From Lachnospiraceae bacterium (GTDB lineage: Bacteria > Bacillota > Clostridia > Lachnospirales > Lachnospiraceae), in the NCBI GenBank assembly GCA_024692905.1, contig JAILLY010000083.1:1-64000 (forward strand): DNA of 64,000 bases, read 5' to 3'. Position 1 is the stretch's first letter, and each line of letters starts with the position of its first letter. The position numbers and the translations under genes were made by a program. Below the pieces are notes generated by a model. That model was given only the letters and a program-made list of their open reading frames with translations, was not told the DNA's origin and did no database searches. Of this stretch, positions 42,796-52,629 are shown in pieces.

Positions 42796-44726
42796 AGCTT
42801 ATATATGCCCGGGCTCATCGGGAGGCCTTCCGAATTATAGATAAGCGCCCCGCTGTTGCTCTGGGCATAGCAATATCTTATCTCCCGTGCCGAACGGTTC
42901 AGTCCGGGCACATTAAGGATGAGCTTATCCTTTGCGGCACTTACCGCGGCCCTTAAATGATTCCCCGCATCATCGACTATATACATATCGGTGACCTTTA
43001 AGTCATCTCCCTTTCCGTTTGCGGCTTTTATCACGATCCCGTCCGAAACATGAGACATACTGAGTGTTATTACCGCACCGTCAGCGCTCTTGACACATAC
43101 GGATTTCTCGATCCTCGGTCCGCTGTATTCAATATCCGTTCCGCAGCGAAAATGTGCGGCGACAAGCGCAAGCCTTCTGCCGAGTTCCTTCTTTCCGACC
43201 GGATGAAGATCGTTATCCTCTCCGAGATCTATCGCCGTAACACTTTCGCAGTCTTTGATCTGCTCTCCGAGCGCACGGAGCGTTTCCCTCATCCTCTGCC
43301 ATGCCTCGCTGCAGGGATCGTTATCTATCGTAAAATTCGGAAGCTGGACAATAGAGGCAAACAGGGTCTCATCATCCCATTCCTTCCTGTATCCGTCGAT
43401 CATACGCAAAAACAGATCCTTATAAAGCCCGGTCTCCTCACAGTCCGACTCTCCCTGATACCAGTTAAAGCCGCCTATCGTATATTTATGGCAGGGAGCG
43501 GTCATGGCATTATAAAGCCCGACCGGCTTCCAGCTCACGAAATTCTGCCTGTAAAATTCAACATCGGTGACAGCACCCACACGATACTTCCATTCACCGG
43601 TAAGATCGATAGAATACTCTTCATCAAACAGCTTGTATTCCTTGCCCGGTGTAAACCTCGCAGCCGAATGCACCGCGCCGGGAAAACCCTCAAGGTATTC
43701 GCAGTTCATCCTTACCGTGACCGTATTTCTGCCTTCACGAAGAAGACCTTCGGGTATATCATACTTTCTCGGAGGATACTGGTAATCGGTCTGCCCGACA
43801 TAAACACCGTTTACGTAGGTCTTATCGCTGTCAACTATTGTCCCAAGCCACAACTTCGCGCTCTTCCCGGCCATCTTTGCGGGAACGTTAAATGACTTCC
43901 TAAACCAGATACATCCGAACATATCTCCTATTTCGGTATCCTTAAAGAACGCGGGCAGCGTGATCTCCTTCCATTCCCTGTCATCCGTATCATCGGATTC
44001 CCAGTGTTCCTTAAGCCCCTCATCCATGGCATCGACCATCGCATGCCAATCGTCCATGCCCTTTATATTTGCCTCATTTACGGCATCACGGACGGCCTTT
44101 GGTGCATACTCATCCGCAATGGCAAGCTTATCATCATACCCTTTCAGCATTTCGCGGCTCATCCAGCATTCGATCTTCGAACCGCCGAGGCTTGCATCAA
44201 TAAATCCCACCGGTATGCCGGTCAGTATATTCAATTCCTTTGCAAAGAAATATGCGGTTGCGGAAAAAGACCCCAGATACGATCTGTCCGGCCTTCTCCA
44301 GCATCCGGTACGGACCTCATCAAGCGGTGCGGTAAAATCAACATCCTCGGTTATCTTGAATTCACGTACATTCGGATAGTCACACTCGTCAAATTCTTCG
44401 GGATACCTGTCCTTAACCCTGTCCATCGGAAGCTCCATATTGGACTGGCCGGAACACAGCCACACCTCACCGACAAGGACATCCGATACAGTAAACGACT
44501 CATCTGCATCGTCACATACGGTGACAGTATACGGGCCGCCGAAAGGTACAGGTTCGAGCCATACCTCAAAGCGGCCGTTTGGATCCGTAACGGTCTTATA
44601 TACGTCATCGATGAACGAGACCGTGATGTTCCTGCCCGGAACGTCATAACCCCATATATGATTCTTTCTGTCTCTCTGAAGTACCATGCCGTCGCTTATA
44701 AGCCTCGGCAGTCTGAGATTGCTCAT
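42792..44726 (-). CDS. SASA-family carbohydrate acetylesterase
   Basis: A 644-residue sialate-O-acetylesterase-type enzyme (SGNH-like), of the kind that deacetylates hemicellulose sugars in plant-degrading bacteria. The nucleophile Ser is in LCSGQSNMELPM, a second block is GGFNWYQGESD, and the Asp-His dyad is in DNDLHPVGKKELG. A jelly-roll-like insert lies between the two halves of the catalytic domain. No signal peptide, so intracellular. The ATG at 44726 has AAGGTG six bases upstream; a GTG at 44735 is less likely. Last gene of the LplABC-GH43-esterase operon. Target acetyl position is unknown. Confidence 0.85.
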   Translation of the reverse strand: MSNLRLPRLISDGMVLQRDRKNHIWGYDVPGRNITVSFIDDVYKTVTDPNGRFEVWLEPVPFGGPYTVTVCDDADESFTVSDVLVGEVWLCSGQSNMELPMDRVKDRYPEEFDECDYPNVREFKITEDVDFTAPLDEVRTGCWRRPDRSYLGSFSATAYFFAKELNILTGIPVGFIDASLGGSKIECWMSREMLKGYDDKLAIADEYAPKAVRDAVNEANIKGMDDWHAMVDAMDEGLKEHWESDDTDDREWKEITLPAFFKDTEIGDMFGCIWFRKSFNVPAKMAGKSAKLWLGTIVDSDKTYVNGVYVGQTDYQYPPRKYDIPEGLLREGRNTVTVRMNCEYLEGFPGAVHSAARFTPGKEYKLFDEEYSIDLTGEWKYRVGAVTDVEFYRQNFVSWKPVGLYNAMTAPCHKYTIGGFNWYQGESDCEETGLYKDLFLRMIDGYRKEWDDETLFASIVQLPNFTIDNDPCSEAWQRMRETLRALGEQIKDCESVTAIDLGEDNDLHPVGKKELGRRLALVAAHFRCGTDIEYSGPRIEKSVCVKSADGAVITLSMSHVSDGIVIKAANGKGDDLKVTDMYIVDDAGNHLRAAVSAAKDKLILNVPGLNRSAREIRYCYAQSNSGALIYNSEGLPMSPGIYKL

Positions 44727-44759
44727 ATCTCCCACCTTTTGATCCTTCCGCCGGAAACC

Positions 44760-46298
44760 TTAGATCAGTTCAAAATCCAGAAGATGAAGGTTACTCTCAC
44801 CCCTGAACACAAAATACAGCGCGTAGATACCGTCCTCTATATCAACGTTTCCCTCGTATCTTGTGAAATTATTCCTTGAAGTAACGGGTATGCTCCCGAT
44901 AAGTTTCCTTTTCCCGGGCTCGTCCCTTCGCGATGCATATATCTCCATCCGGCCGCGCCCGTAGCCCTTTGCTCTTATCGCAATGCTCTTAAGGCCTTTT
45001 ATATCAAAGTACTTGAAACCGGCGACAACTCCGTCCCTTATATTGGAAATGTAGGAGTGTATCCCCTTATCAAGTCCGCTCGAAGTATCAATGATATCGG
45101 GCCTTGATATCTTATCAAACTCATCCGGGTCAACATCCGAATGATCCTGTACTATCCTGGGATATCTGTCTTCAAGCCATCCGATCCAGGGGATCAGCAT
45201 ATGGCGCGGCTTAAATACATCATATACATTAAGATCATCCCTGTTTTCATCCTCCGAAAGATAAAGGCTGCATGCAATATAAGCAGGATAAACGCCGGTA
45301 CCCTTAAGAGGCGTTCCCTGACAGGAGGTTATCTCAGCCTGAACGATGCTTCCGTCTCCCGAAATGCTTATCCTTTCTATGCATCCCTGACGGCTGTAAT
45401 TATGGCCGTTTGTATGTCTGTGATAGAATATATACCACTCTCCGTTTATGAATTCCATGCTTCCGTGGTTATTTGCGTACGGAACGGAAGGCATCGAAGC
45501 CTTCTTATAGGTATCAATGCCGATATCGCAGTTGCTGACTATGACCCCTCCGTACTCAAACGGGCCCTCGGGAGAATCACCGAGAGCATAGCACAGCTCA
45601 TGGTTTACGACTGATGAATAGATGAAATAATACCGTCCCTGTGCCTTTCTCATCGAAGGTGCTTCAAAGAACGGATGCTCTTCAAATGACGTGCCCCTAC
45701 AGTAACGTTCGCCCGGAGCGATAAATACCGGTGCCTTTACAACCGTGAGCATATCGCTGTCAAGAACAGTCAGCATCGCGCCGTGCCTGTTAACGTCACC
45801 CGGGCCGCAGAAACCGGTATACAGATATGTAACACCGCCCTCGGTAAGGACTCCGGGATCGAACTGCGGTTCATCACCCTCTCTCTCACCGAGAGCGGTT
45901 CCGTCCTTATAACGGACGAAACCGTAATATTCATACTTTCCCGCCGGCTCATCGCATACCGCAACGGATACACGCCCCATTGAGCTTAGCGAATAATAAA
46001 GATAATACCTGCCGTCGGGGCCGACGGTAACATCGGGCGCGTACAGATTTCCGTCAAGTTCACCGTTTGAGGGGTCCTGATTCTTCTTAAATATCACTCC
46101 CTCATATCTCCAGTCACCGAGATCGTTAACGGGGGCCGACCAGCATACATAGTCAAGTTCGCAGTAAACATCACCGTTATACTTATCGTGTGAGCCGTAC
46201 ACATATACCCTGTCGCCGAACACATAGGGTTCACCGTCGGGTATATATTCGTACGAAGGCAGGTATGGATTAAGCGGCTGTTTAAACTCTGAAGCCAT
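44760..46298 (-). CDS. GH43 glycosidase with C-terminal CBM6
   Basis: A 512-residue protein: a five-bladed beta-propeller GH43 domain (about 1-320) and a CBM6-type beta sandwich (about 380-512). Likely catalytic residues are Asp in YEYIPDGEPYVF, Asp in LYAPDV and Glu in FFEAPSMRK. Substrates in this family are beta-1,4-xylosides or alpha-L-arabinofuranosides; which one is not visible. No signal peptide, so it acts on imported oligosaccharides. It lies 3 bases after an ABC permease. Confidence 0.9.
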   Translation of the reverse strand: MASEFKQPLNPYLPSYEYIPDGEPYVFGDRVYVYGSHDKYNGDVYCELDYVCWSAPVNDLGDWRYEGVIFKKNQDPSNGELDGNLYAPDVTVGPDGRYYLYYSLSSMGRVSVAVCDEPAGKYEYYGFVRYKDGTALGEREGDEPQFDPGVLTEGGVTYLYTGFCGPGDVNRHGAMLTVLDSDMLTVVKAPVFIAPGERYCRGTSFEEHPFFEAPSMRKAQGRYYFIYSSVVNHELCYALGDSPEGPFEYGGVIVSNCDIGIDTYKKASMPSVPYANNHGSMEFINGEWYIFYHRHTNGHNYSRQGCIERISISGDGSIVQAEITSCQGTPLKGTGVYPAYIACSLYLSEDENRDDLNVYDVFKPRHMLIPWIGWLEDRYPRIVQDHSDVDPDEFDKISRPDIIDTSSGLDKGIHSYISNIRDGVVAGFKYFDIKGLKSIAIRAKGYGRGRMEIYASRRDEPGKRKLIGSIPVTSRNNFTRYEGNVDIEDGIYALYFVFRGESNLHLLDFELI

Positions 46299-46301
46299 TT
46301 A

Positions 46302-47201
46302 TCACTCCTTAACGCCGCCGATCGTAAGACCGGTTACGAAGTATCTCTGAAGGAACGGGTAGAGGCAGACGATGGGAAGCATCGTTACTACCGTTGCGGC
46401 GGCACGGATGGTCACCGGCGTGATGGTTGCCGCACCGTTCTTGGCGTTCTCGGCACTTCCGCTCTGCTGCATAACCGATGAGAGGAGCTTCATAAGCTCA
46501 TACTGAAGCGTTGTATACTTCGTCTTCATACGGTTATAGAGCATTGCATCAAACCATGAATTCCACTGCCACACAGCGATGAAAAGCGCTATCGTCGCAT
46601 ATACAGGTTTACATAACGGCGATATGATGTCCTTGAATATCGTGAAATAACCTGCACCGTCAAGCTGGGCCGATTCCTCAAGACTCTCGGGAATACCCTC
46701 CATATAGGTCCTCATAACAAGCATGTTGAAAGCGCTTATCATTCCGGGGATCCAGTAAACGTGGAAAGTTCCGGTAAGGCCGAGGTTCTTATACAGCAGG
46801 AAGATCGGGATCATACCGCCGTTAACATACATCGTTATTACCCAGAACAGCGAAAGACCTGACTTGAAAAGGAACCTCTTACGGCTTACAACAAATGCAA
46901 GCAGCGCATTTGCGAACAGCGAAGTTAAGGTTGCCAGCACGGTCCTTCCCACAGTGATCTTCGCTCCCGTCCAGATATTCTGCATCGCGAGAACCGTCTT
47001 GTAGTTCTTGAGCGAGAACTTGCGGGGCCATAAATAGATATTTCCTCTTACCGCATCTATACCGTCATTAAAGGACAGCACAATCGTATTTAAAACAGGA
47101 TAAAGCGTGATTATAACGAAGGAGGTTAAGAAAAGGAAAACTACGACCGCAAATATCTTATCGCTTATCGGTTTACTTACTTTATATTCTTTATCATGCA
47201 T
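46302..47201 (-). CDS. Sugar ABC transporter permease, LplC type
   Basis: A 299-residue, six-helix inner permease of the carbohydrate uptake 1 family. The EAA loop, which contacts the ATPase, reads ESLEESAQLDGAGYFTIF. The ending FVTGLTIGGVKE is characteristic of the LplC/YtcP group, which imports complex oligosaccharides. No ATPase gene is present here; these systems share a common MsmX/MsiK-type ATPase encoded elsewhere. Confidence 0.92.
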   Translation of the reverse strand: MHDKEYKVSKPISDKIFAVVVFLFLTSFVIITLYPVLNTIVLSFNDGIDAVRGNIYLWPRKFSLKNYKTVLAMQNIWTGAKITVGRTVLATLTSLFANALLAFVVSRKRFLFKSGLSLFWVITMYVNGGMIPIFLLYKNLGLTGTFHVYWIPGMISAFNMLVMRTYMEGIPESLEESAQLDGAGYFTIFKDIISPLCKPVYATIALFIAVWQWNSWFDAMLYNRMKTKYTTLQYELMKLLSSVMQQSGSAENAKNGAATITPVTIRAAATVVTMLPIVCLYPFLQRYFVTGLTIGGVKE

Positions 47202-47218
47202 CTTTCCTTCCCTCCTTT

Positions 47219-48160
47219 CTAGAACAGTCTCTGTTCACTGTATCTCTTGGCAATCGCATTCGCAATGACTATGAGCAGGATACTTACCGCACTCTTGAAC
47301 AGACCCGCAGCAGTACCGAGCGAATAGTCATTCTGGGAAATACCCCATTTCAGAACATAGATGTCGATCGTCTGGGATACCGACTGGACCAGACCGTTAC
47401 CGAGGAGGTACTGAACCTCGAATCCGGCATTCAGTACGTTTCCGACATTCATAAGAAGAAGTATGAGGAATGTCGGTTTGATACCGGGAAGGGTTATATA
47501 TCTTATCTTCTGTAACCTGTCCGCGCCGTCGATCGAGGCCGCTTCATAAAGAGCCGGGTCGATCGCGGTGATCGCCGCAAGATAGATTATCGCATTCCAA
47601 CCTGTTTCCTTCCAGCATTGCGCAAATGCGACAATGGGCCAGAAGTATTTAGGAAACGCGAAGAAGTTGATTGCCTGCTTTATTATTCCGAACTTAAGTA
47701 AAAGATCGTTTACGATACCGGTCGCGGAAAGCGAATCATGGAGTATACCGGTAACTACTATCCATGAAAGGAAGTGAGGCAGATAGGATATGGTCTGAAT
47801 GGGCTTCTTTAACCATGTCTTCCTTACTTCATTAAGTATTATCGCAAACAGGACCGCCATTATCGTAGTTGATACGAGGTTGATGACACCCATCGCGAAC
47901 GTATTTCTTATAACCTTTATAAATACGGCATCCTCAAAGAGGAATTTGAACTTGTCAAGACCCACGAACTTGGATCCGAATATACCCTTCTTGGGCTTAT
48001 AGTTCTCAAATGCCATGAGCCAGCCCGTAAGAGGCCAGTAATAGAATATGATACCGTAGACCACGATGAAGAAAGAAACTATCATTAAGAAGCTCTGCTT
48101 CTTCATTTCCTTCCACGTTACCTTCACCTTTTTGGTGTTCTCATTTTTTACCCGGGCCAT
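47219..48160 (-). CDS. Sugar ABC transporter permease, LplB type
   Basis: A 313-residue, six-helix permease. The EAA loop is ALYEAASIDGADRLQKI. The N terminus is basic and cytoplasmic, followed by YWPLTGWLMAFENYKPKKG, a hallmark of LplB/YtcP-type transporters. It pairs with the LplC-type permease 17 bases downstream. Confidence 0.92.
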   Translation of the reverse strand: MARVKNENTKKVKVTWKEMKKQSFLMIVSFFIVVYGIIFYYWPLTGWLMAFENYKPKKGIFGSKFVGLDKFKFLFEDAVFIKVIRNTFAMGVINLVSTTIMAVLFAIILNEVRKTWLKKPIQTISYLPHFLSWIVVTGILHDSLSATGIVNDLLLKFGIIKQAINFFAFPKYFWPIVAFAQCWKETGWNAIIYLAAITAIDPALYEAASIDGADRLQKIRYITLPGIKPTFLILLLMNVGNVLNAGFEVQYLLGNGLVQSVSQTIDIYVLKWGISQNDYSLGTAAGLFKSAVSILLIVIANAIAKRYSEQRLF

Positions 48161-48205
48161 AATGATTCTCCTATTATTATGGTTACACCTTTTTCTGATC
48201 TTCTT

Positions 48206-48249
48206 TAAAAAAGGGGCAGCAACCTCAAAGCCGCAAAGTTGCTGCCCCT
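48206..48249 (-). terminator. Hairpin between binding protein and permeases
   Basis: A 12-bp perfect stem (48212-48223 with 48238-48249), 14-base loop, then six U and AAAG on the minus strand. As the only clear terminator in the operon it probably lets a fraction of transcripts continue, so the binding protein is made in excess over the permeases. Confidence 0.8.
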
Positions 48250-48277
48250 ATTTATAATTGGTTCAAGAAAGCGCAGC

Positions 48278-50008
48278 TTACTTGAATCCGTCAAGGATCT
48301 CCTGCATTTCGGCAAGGAAGTCTTCAGGCTTGCATGCATTATATGCTTCCATATAATCAGCCCATCCCTTATCGAAGTCCTTAGCCATAACTACCTTAGG
48401 TAACCACTCGTGCTTAACCTCACCCATCTTAGCCCAGGCTACACCACCGGGAGTCTCGGTCGTGAAGTTGTTGGAGTATGAGTACATCGGGAACCAAGGA
48501 CCATTGGTCTCAACTACGGAACCGATCATCTGAGGATAAGTTGTTACTCCGTATGCATCGAAGCAGTTCTTAAGAGGTGCTGCCATATCGTTCATGAACT
48601 CTGAAGGCTGCTCCTCGGGCTTGTTGGCGTTCTTGCCGTCGCGGCTTGTTCCATGCCACTGAGGGAAGTATGAGTACTGGCACCTGTGAGCTGCCTGATA
48701 AGAGGTATCAGCCCAGTTCTGCCTCTGCTCATCGGTACGATAGAATAATCCTTCGTCATCTACGTTGTAGTCAACGCCTTCAACACCCCAGAAACGGAGA
48801 TCATGAAGCTCCTGATCCATAGCACAGTCTACAAGGAACTTGAAAGCTGCATCGGGATCTTCGCAATCGGTCGTGATAGCGATACCTGAAGCCTGGTTAA
48901 CGGTATCATCATATGTATGCCACCTGTTCTCCATACCTTCCTTGGTCGTAAGGCCGAGAGGAACATAGTTGCAGCCCTTCTGGTCAAGACCTGACTGCTT
49001 GAAGGAATCATTTACGGTGTAAGCGAAATCCCACCACTGGTCAACCATACCAAGTACGCGGCCGGTTGAAAGCTTTGCAATGTACTCATCATAGGTCTGG
49101 GTGAATGACTCGGGATCTACGAAGCCCTTGTTGTACTCTTCATTAAGCTTCTTGAAGTAAGCGATCGTATCTTCAGAGGTATTGTAATCCTTGATGGTCA
49201 TATCTGTCTTATCAACGATAACCGAACCGTCATTGGGATATCCTGCAAGGAACTGACCTGCATTCTCAAGACAGAAGTATCTCCAGTCTTCGCAGAGGAT
49301 GGTGTAAGCCATGTTCTCTGTGCCGTCATCCATCGTAGGATTCTCAGCTATATAGCTCTCGAGAAGGTCGAAGTACTGATCCATCGTCTCGATCTTCGGA
49401 TATCCTGCCCACTCAAGGACACGAACCTGGATCCAGAATGCTTCGTCATTATGTGTGGTCTGCTTGGTCTCTCCAAGAGTGTTTCCGAAAGGATTGATCC
49501 AATAGATATGACCATCGGGCTGACGGAACTTATCCCACTCTTCGGGTGTGAACCACAGATCCCTGAACTCGGGATACTGATCGATATAATCATCAAGGGG
49601 AATAAGTGCATCTGCATCAACAAGAAGGTTCATTTCATCGGAATCGATGAAGTCGGGATACTCACCGCCTGCGATGAGAGTACCGGTAGCTTCTGAAGCG
49701 GTCTGACCGGTAAGCCATGTTTCCTTAACCTTTACGCCCCACTTGTCAGCGATCATCTGAGCGATCTCATTGTCGTCATTGATCTCGGAACCGGGCATCG
49801 TGATGAACATGGTGAATTCCTTAACATCACCCGAAGCGGCAGCGCCGTCATCACCGGCATCGCCTGCATCAGCTGCGGGTGCAGCTTCGGTTGCTCCTGC
49901 ATCTGCTGCGGGTGCGCCTGTATCAGCTGCATTTCCGCCGCATCCTGCAAGCATGGAAGCTATCATAGCCGTGCCTAACAATAATGCAGTAATCTTCTTA
50001 AATCTCAT
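48278..50008 (-). CDS. Extracellular oligosaccharide-binding lipoprotein, LplA type
   Basis: A 576-residue solute-binding protein of the large family used with LplBC permeases. The lipoprotein signal ends MLAGC (Cys23), followed by an Ala/Asp/Gly-rich spacer (about 24-60). WGVKVKETWLTGQTASEATG and GEYPDFIDSDEMNLL are typical of the group. The ATG at 50008 follows GGGAGG; the ORF extension to 50095 is rejected. First gene of the operon with both permeases, GH43-CBM6 and an acetylesterase, so the ligand is probably a substituted xylo-oligosaccharide. Confidence 0.92.
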   Translation of the reverse strand: MRFKKITALLLGTAMIASMLAGCGGNAADTGAPAADAGATEAAPAADAGDAGDDGAAASGDVKEFTMFITMPGSEINDDNEIAQMIADKWGVKVKETWLTGQTASEATGTLIAGGEYPDFIDSDEMNLLVDADALIPLDDYIDQYPEFRDLWFTPEEWDKFRQPDGHIYWINPFGNTLGETKQTTHNDEAFWIQVRVLEWAGYPKIETMDQYFDLLESYIAENPTMDDGTENMAYTILCEDWRYFCLENAGQFLAGYPNDGSVIVDKTDMTIKDYNTSEDTIAYFKKLNEEYNKGFVDPESFTQTYDEYIAKLSTGRVLGMVDQWWDFAYTVNDSFKQSGLDQKGCNYVPLGLTTKEGMENRWHTYDDTVNQASGIAITTDCEDPDAAFKFLVDCAMDQELHDLRFWGVEGVDYNVDDEGLFYRTDEQRQNWADTSYQAAHRCQYSYFPQWHGTSRDGKNANKPEEQPSEFMNDMAAPLKNCFDAYGVTTYPQMIGSVVETNGPWFPMYSYSNNFTTETPGGVAWAKMGEVKHEWLPKVVMAKDFDKGWADYMEAYNACKPEDFLAEMQEILDGFK

Positions 50009-50168
50009 TTTTTTCCTCCCTATAAAATGAATATTGTTCCGGGGTTCCTTTCTCCCCGTGATATCATCATATAAAATCAGGCCTTTCACAAACAACCGAT
50101 AAATTATATTTTAAAGGGGGGAAAATTATTGTTGTGTGTCCCGGGCTGTTTTTTTCCCCGTACGGGAT

Positions 50169-50176
50169 GCTATAAT
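50169..50176 (+). promoter_or_regulatory. Extended -10 promoter of the carboxylesterase gene
   Basis: TGCTATAAT, a perfect -10 hexamer (50171-50176) with an upstream TG; a poor -35 (CTGTTT) lies 19 bases before. It is 32 bases before the start codon. Confidence 0.65.
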
Positions 50177-50207
50177 CATAAGGAAAAACGGATCGGGAGG
50201 TATGATC

Positions 50208-51527
50208 ATGCTTAGGGAAACAAGGGTAAAGAACGGAAATCTTAAGGGTTTGCCGGGTAACGATCCGAGGGTGACCGTATATAAGGGAATACCGTTTGCA
50301 GCCCCTCCTTTGGGGGATTTAAGATGGCATAAGCCGGAACCTGCGCCTGACTGGGAAGGCACTCTTAACGCCTACACCTTCGGTCCGATATCCATGCAGG
50401 ACCGTCCGGGCGTCGGAGATGATATATATTGCAGAGAATGGCATGTCGATAAGGATATCCCGATGGACGAGGACTGTCTGTACCTTAATGTATGGACTCC
50501 CGCTATGAGCACAAAAGACCGCCTCCCCGTCCTTGTATGGTACTTCGGGGGCGCTTTCCAATGGGGTTATACCGCCGAGATGGAATTTAACGGCGAACGT
50601 CTTGCACGCCGCGGTATCATCGTTGTAAGCGTCAATTACAGGCTGCAGGCCTTCGGATTCCTTGCCCATCCGGGGCTTACCGCGGCGGATCCCGGTTCTC
50701 CCGCAAATTTCGGGCTTCTTGACCAGCAGGCGGGACTTAAATGGGTATATGAGAATATCGAGGCCTTTGGCGGCGATCCTAAAAATATAACTGTAGCGGG
50801 ACAGTCAGCCGGCGGCGGCAGTGTTCTTAACCAGATCTGCGATCCCGAAAACTACGGCATGATAAAGGGTGCCGTGGTGTTAAGCGGGATGATCCGCTTC
50901 CCGGGCGATGATATACTGACTCCCGCAAGCCTTGAAAAGGCCTGTGAAAAGGGCGAAGACTTCCTTAGATATCTCGGGGCATCTTCAATAAATGAGGCAA
51001 GAAGTATCGATAAGGTCCGCATAAGAGATGCATACGGCGAATATGTCAAGGATAATCCGAGGTTCGCACCGGTACTTGATAAGACCCACTACAGGTATGA
51101 TCCTTATGAGTGTTTTATGAACAATAAACGGGCAGATATACCCGTGATCACGGGATATACACCGGATGAATTTGTGATAGGAGGGGTAAACCGGGTAAAG
51201 GAATCCGTACACAATGCCGTTAAAGGTGCACTTGCAGCCGGCGGGGATCCCGAAATTTATGTGTACGAGTTTGCGCCCACGATACCGGGGCCGGATGATC
51301 CGGGCGTATTCCACTCTTCGGATCTGTGGTTCTGGTTCGAAACACTAAATATGTGCTGGCGTCCGTTTGGCGGTGCGCATTTTGAGCTGGCACGCAGGAT
51401 GTGTGACTGTTTTGCCGATTTCGTTAAATACCACACACCGAATCCGCCACAAAGGCCTAAGGACGATCCGCAGTACTGGCACCCGGCCTGCGAAAACAGC
51501 CTTAATATAATGCAGTTTAAATGCTGA
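50208..51527 (+). CDS. Type-B carboxylesterase
   Basis: A 439-residue alpha/beta-hydrolase of the carboxylesterase family. The oxyanion block is VLVWYFGGAFQWGY, the nucleophile elbow is AGQSAGGGSV, and a late His sits in PGVFHSSDLWFWF. The N-terminal YKGIPFAAPPLGDLRW is a family signature. It is shorter than most members (about 500) and has no signal peptide. The start ATG 7 bases after GGGAGG is preferred over two closer or earlier ATGs. Next to a xylan locus it may remove acyl or aromatic esters from imported oligosaccharides. It converges with the response-regulator gene with no gap. Confidence 0.88.
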   Translation: MLRETRVKNGNLKGLPGNDPRVTVYKGIPFAAPPLGDLRWHKPEPAPDWEGTLNAYTFGPISMQDRPGVGDDIYCREWHVDKDIPMDEDCLYLNVWTPAMSTKDRLPVLVWYFGGAFQWGYTAEMEFNGERLARRGIIVVSVNYRLQAFGFLAHPGLTAADPGSPANFGLLDQQAGLKWVYENIEAFGGDPKNITVAGQSAGGGSVLNQICDPENYGMIKGAVVLSGMIRFPGDDILTPASLEKACEKGEDFLRYLGASSINEARSIDKVRIRDAYGEYVKDNPRFAPVLDKTHYRYDPYECFMNNKRADIPVITGYTPDEFVIGGVNRVKESVHNAVKGALAAGGDPEIYVYEFAPTIPGPDDPGVFHSSDLWFWFETLNMCWRPFGGAHFELARRMCDCFADFVKYHTPNPPQRPKDDPQYWHPACENSLNIMQFKC

Positions 51528-52604
51528 TCACGCCGTTCCCCCGTTCTTACGGTACCTGGCCGGGGTACAGCCTTTTAACTCGATGAACTTCTGTATAAAG
51601 TAATCGGTATCCTTGTATCCGACCTCCTCGGCTATCAGGGATATCTTGTCATCCGTCTTTATGAGCAGCTGGGCAGCCTCGTTTATCCTTACCGAACACA
51701 GATAATCCTTAAAGGACTGGTCATATTTCTTCCGGAAGATCTGGCCAAGGTATGAGGGGTTTACATAATATTTCCTGCTCAGATCCTTAAGAGTCAGGTT
51801 CTCGGCATAATTCTGCCTGATCTCACGTTCTATCTCCTGAAGGACCCCGCGTGAAACATTCTTCCGAAGGCCCGCAAGATAATCCGCATAACTTAACGCA
51901 AACCGCTTAAGGTGAGTCCTTGTTCCCTTGGTCCTGCCAGCATCATAGACATTTTCATTTATGAAATTAAGGATCTCCTCCTGATCAACGCTCTCATCCT
52001 GCTCGACCGCCAGATGGATGAGCCTTACCTGAAGATAATTTATGTTCATCGCAAGGATCTCTTCATTCATGCCGGCTGCATACATGGCATCATAGAGCGC
52101 ATCAACGCTCGCGTTCATCCTGGTAACCTCATTAAGATCGATCGCGGATACCAAAGAATCAAGTTCATCCTTGAAAAGAACAACCTTGCCTGCCGGTTCA
52201 TCTGTACCCTCATCATTTTTTGAGCCCATGCGTCCGGTCAGCGATACACGCTTTAATATCCCGGTAAGCTCTTCACGGCTTACAGGCTTTAACATATATT
52301 CCATGCATGAATACCGTATTGCCTGCTGGGCATAATTAAAATCATTATAGCCGCTTAAGATAACGAAGTACGCATCGGAAAGCTTCTCTTCCCTTATCTT
52401 TTTAAGCAGTTCAAGTCCCGTCATCACCGGCATGCTTATGTCGGCTATGATCAGATCCACCTTATCATTCTTAAGATATTCGTATGCTTCTCCGCCGTCA
52501 TTGGCACATTTGACGATCTCATAACCGAGAGCCTCCCAGTCTATGAGTACCGACAGGCCCTGCATTATGAACGGTTCGTCATCTACGAGCATTACCTTGA
52601 GCAT
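51528..52604 (-). CDS. AraC-type response regulator (YesN family)
   Basis: A 358-residue regulator: receiver domain (1-120) with phospho-acceptor Asp in DLIIADISMP, and a C-terminal AraC/XylS helix-turn-helix pair (about 255-355) with LKDLSRKYYVNPSYLGQIFRKK and SLIAEEVGYKDTDYFIQKF. The linker is of the usual YesN kind. The gene lies 25 bases after its kinase and beside the LplABC-GH43 operon, which it most likely activates. Confidence 0.93.
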   Translation of the reverse strand: MLKVMLVDDEPFIMQGLSVLIDWEALGYEIVKCANDGGEAYEYLKNDKVDLIIADISMPVMTGLELLKKIREEKLSDAYFVILSGYNDFNYAQQAIRYSCMEYMLKPVSREELTGILKRVSLTGRMGSKNDEGTDEPAGKVVLFKDELDSLVSAIDLNEVTRMNASVDALYDAMYAAGMNEEILAMNINYLQVRLIHLAVEQDESVDQEEILNFINENVYDAGRTKGTRTHLKRFALSYADYLAGLRKNVSRGVLQEIEREIRQNYAENLTLKDLSRKYYVNPSYLGQIFRKKYDQSFKDYLCSVRINEAAQLLIKTDDKISLIAEEVGYKDTDYFIQKFIELKGCTPARYRKNGGTA

Positions 52605-52629
52605 TATATTTCCTCCGAGCTGATACTGA

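Noticed and set aside
43050-43895. 281-residue plus-strand open frame
   Set aside because: Lies wholly inside the SASA esterase gene on the other strand; no family resemblance and no start signal.
44004-44879. 291-residue plus-strand open frame
   Set aside because: Antisense to the esterase and GH43 ends; composition follows the opposite strand's codons.
50136-50207. N-terminal extension of the carboxylesterase
   Set aside because: The region holds the TGCTATAAT promoter, and the GGGAGG site is correctly spaced only for the ATG at 50208.
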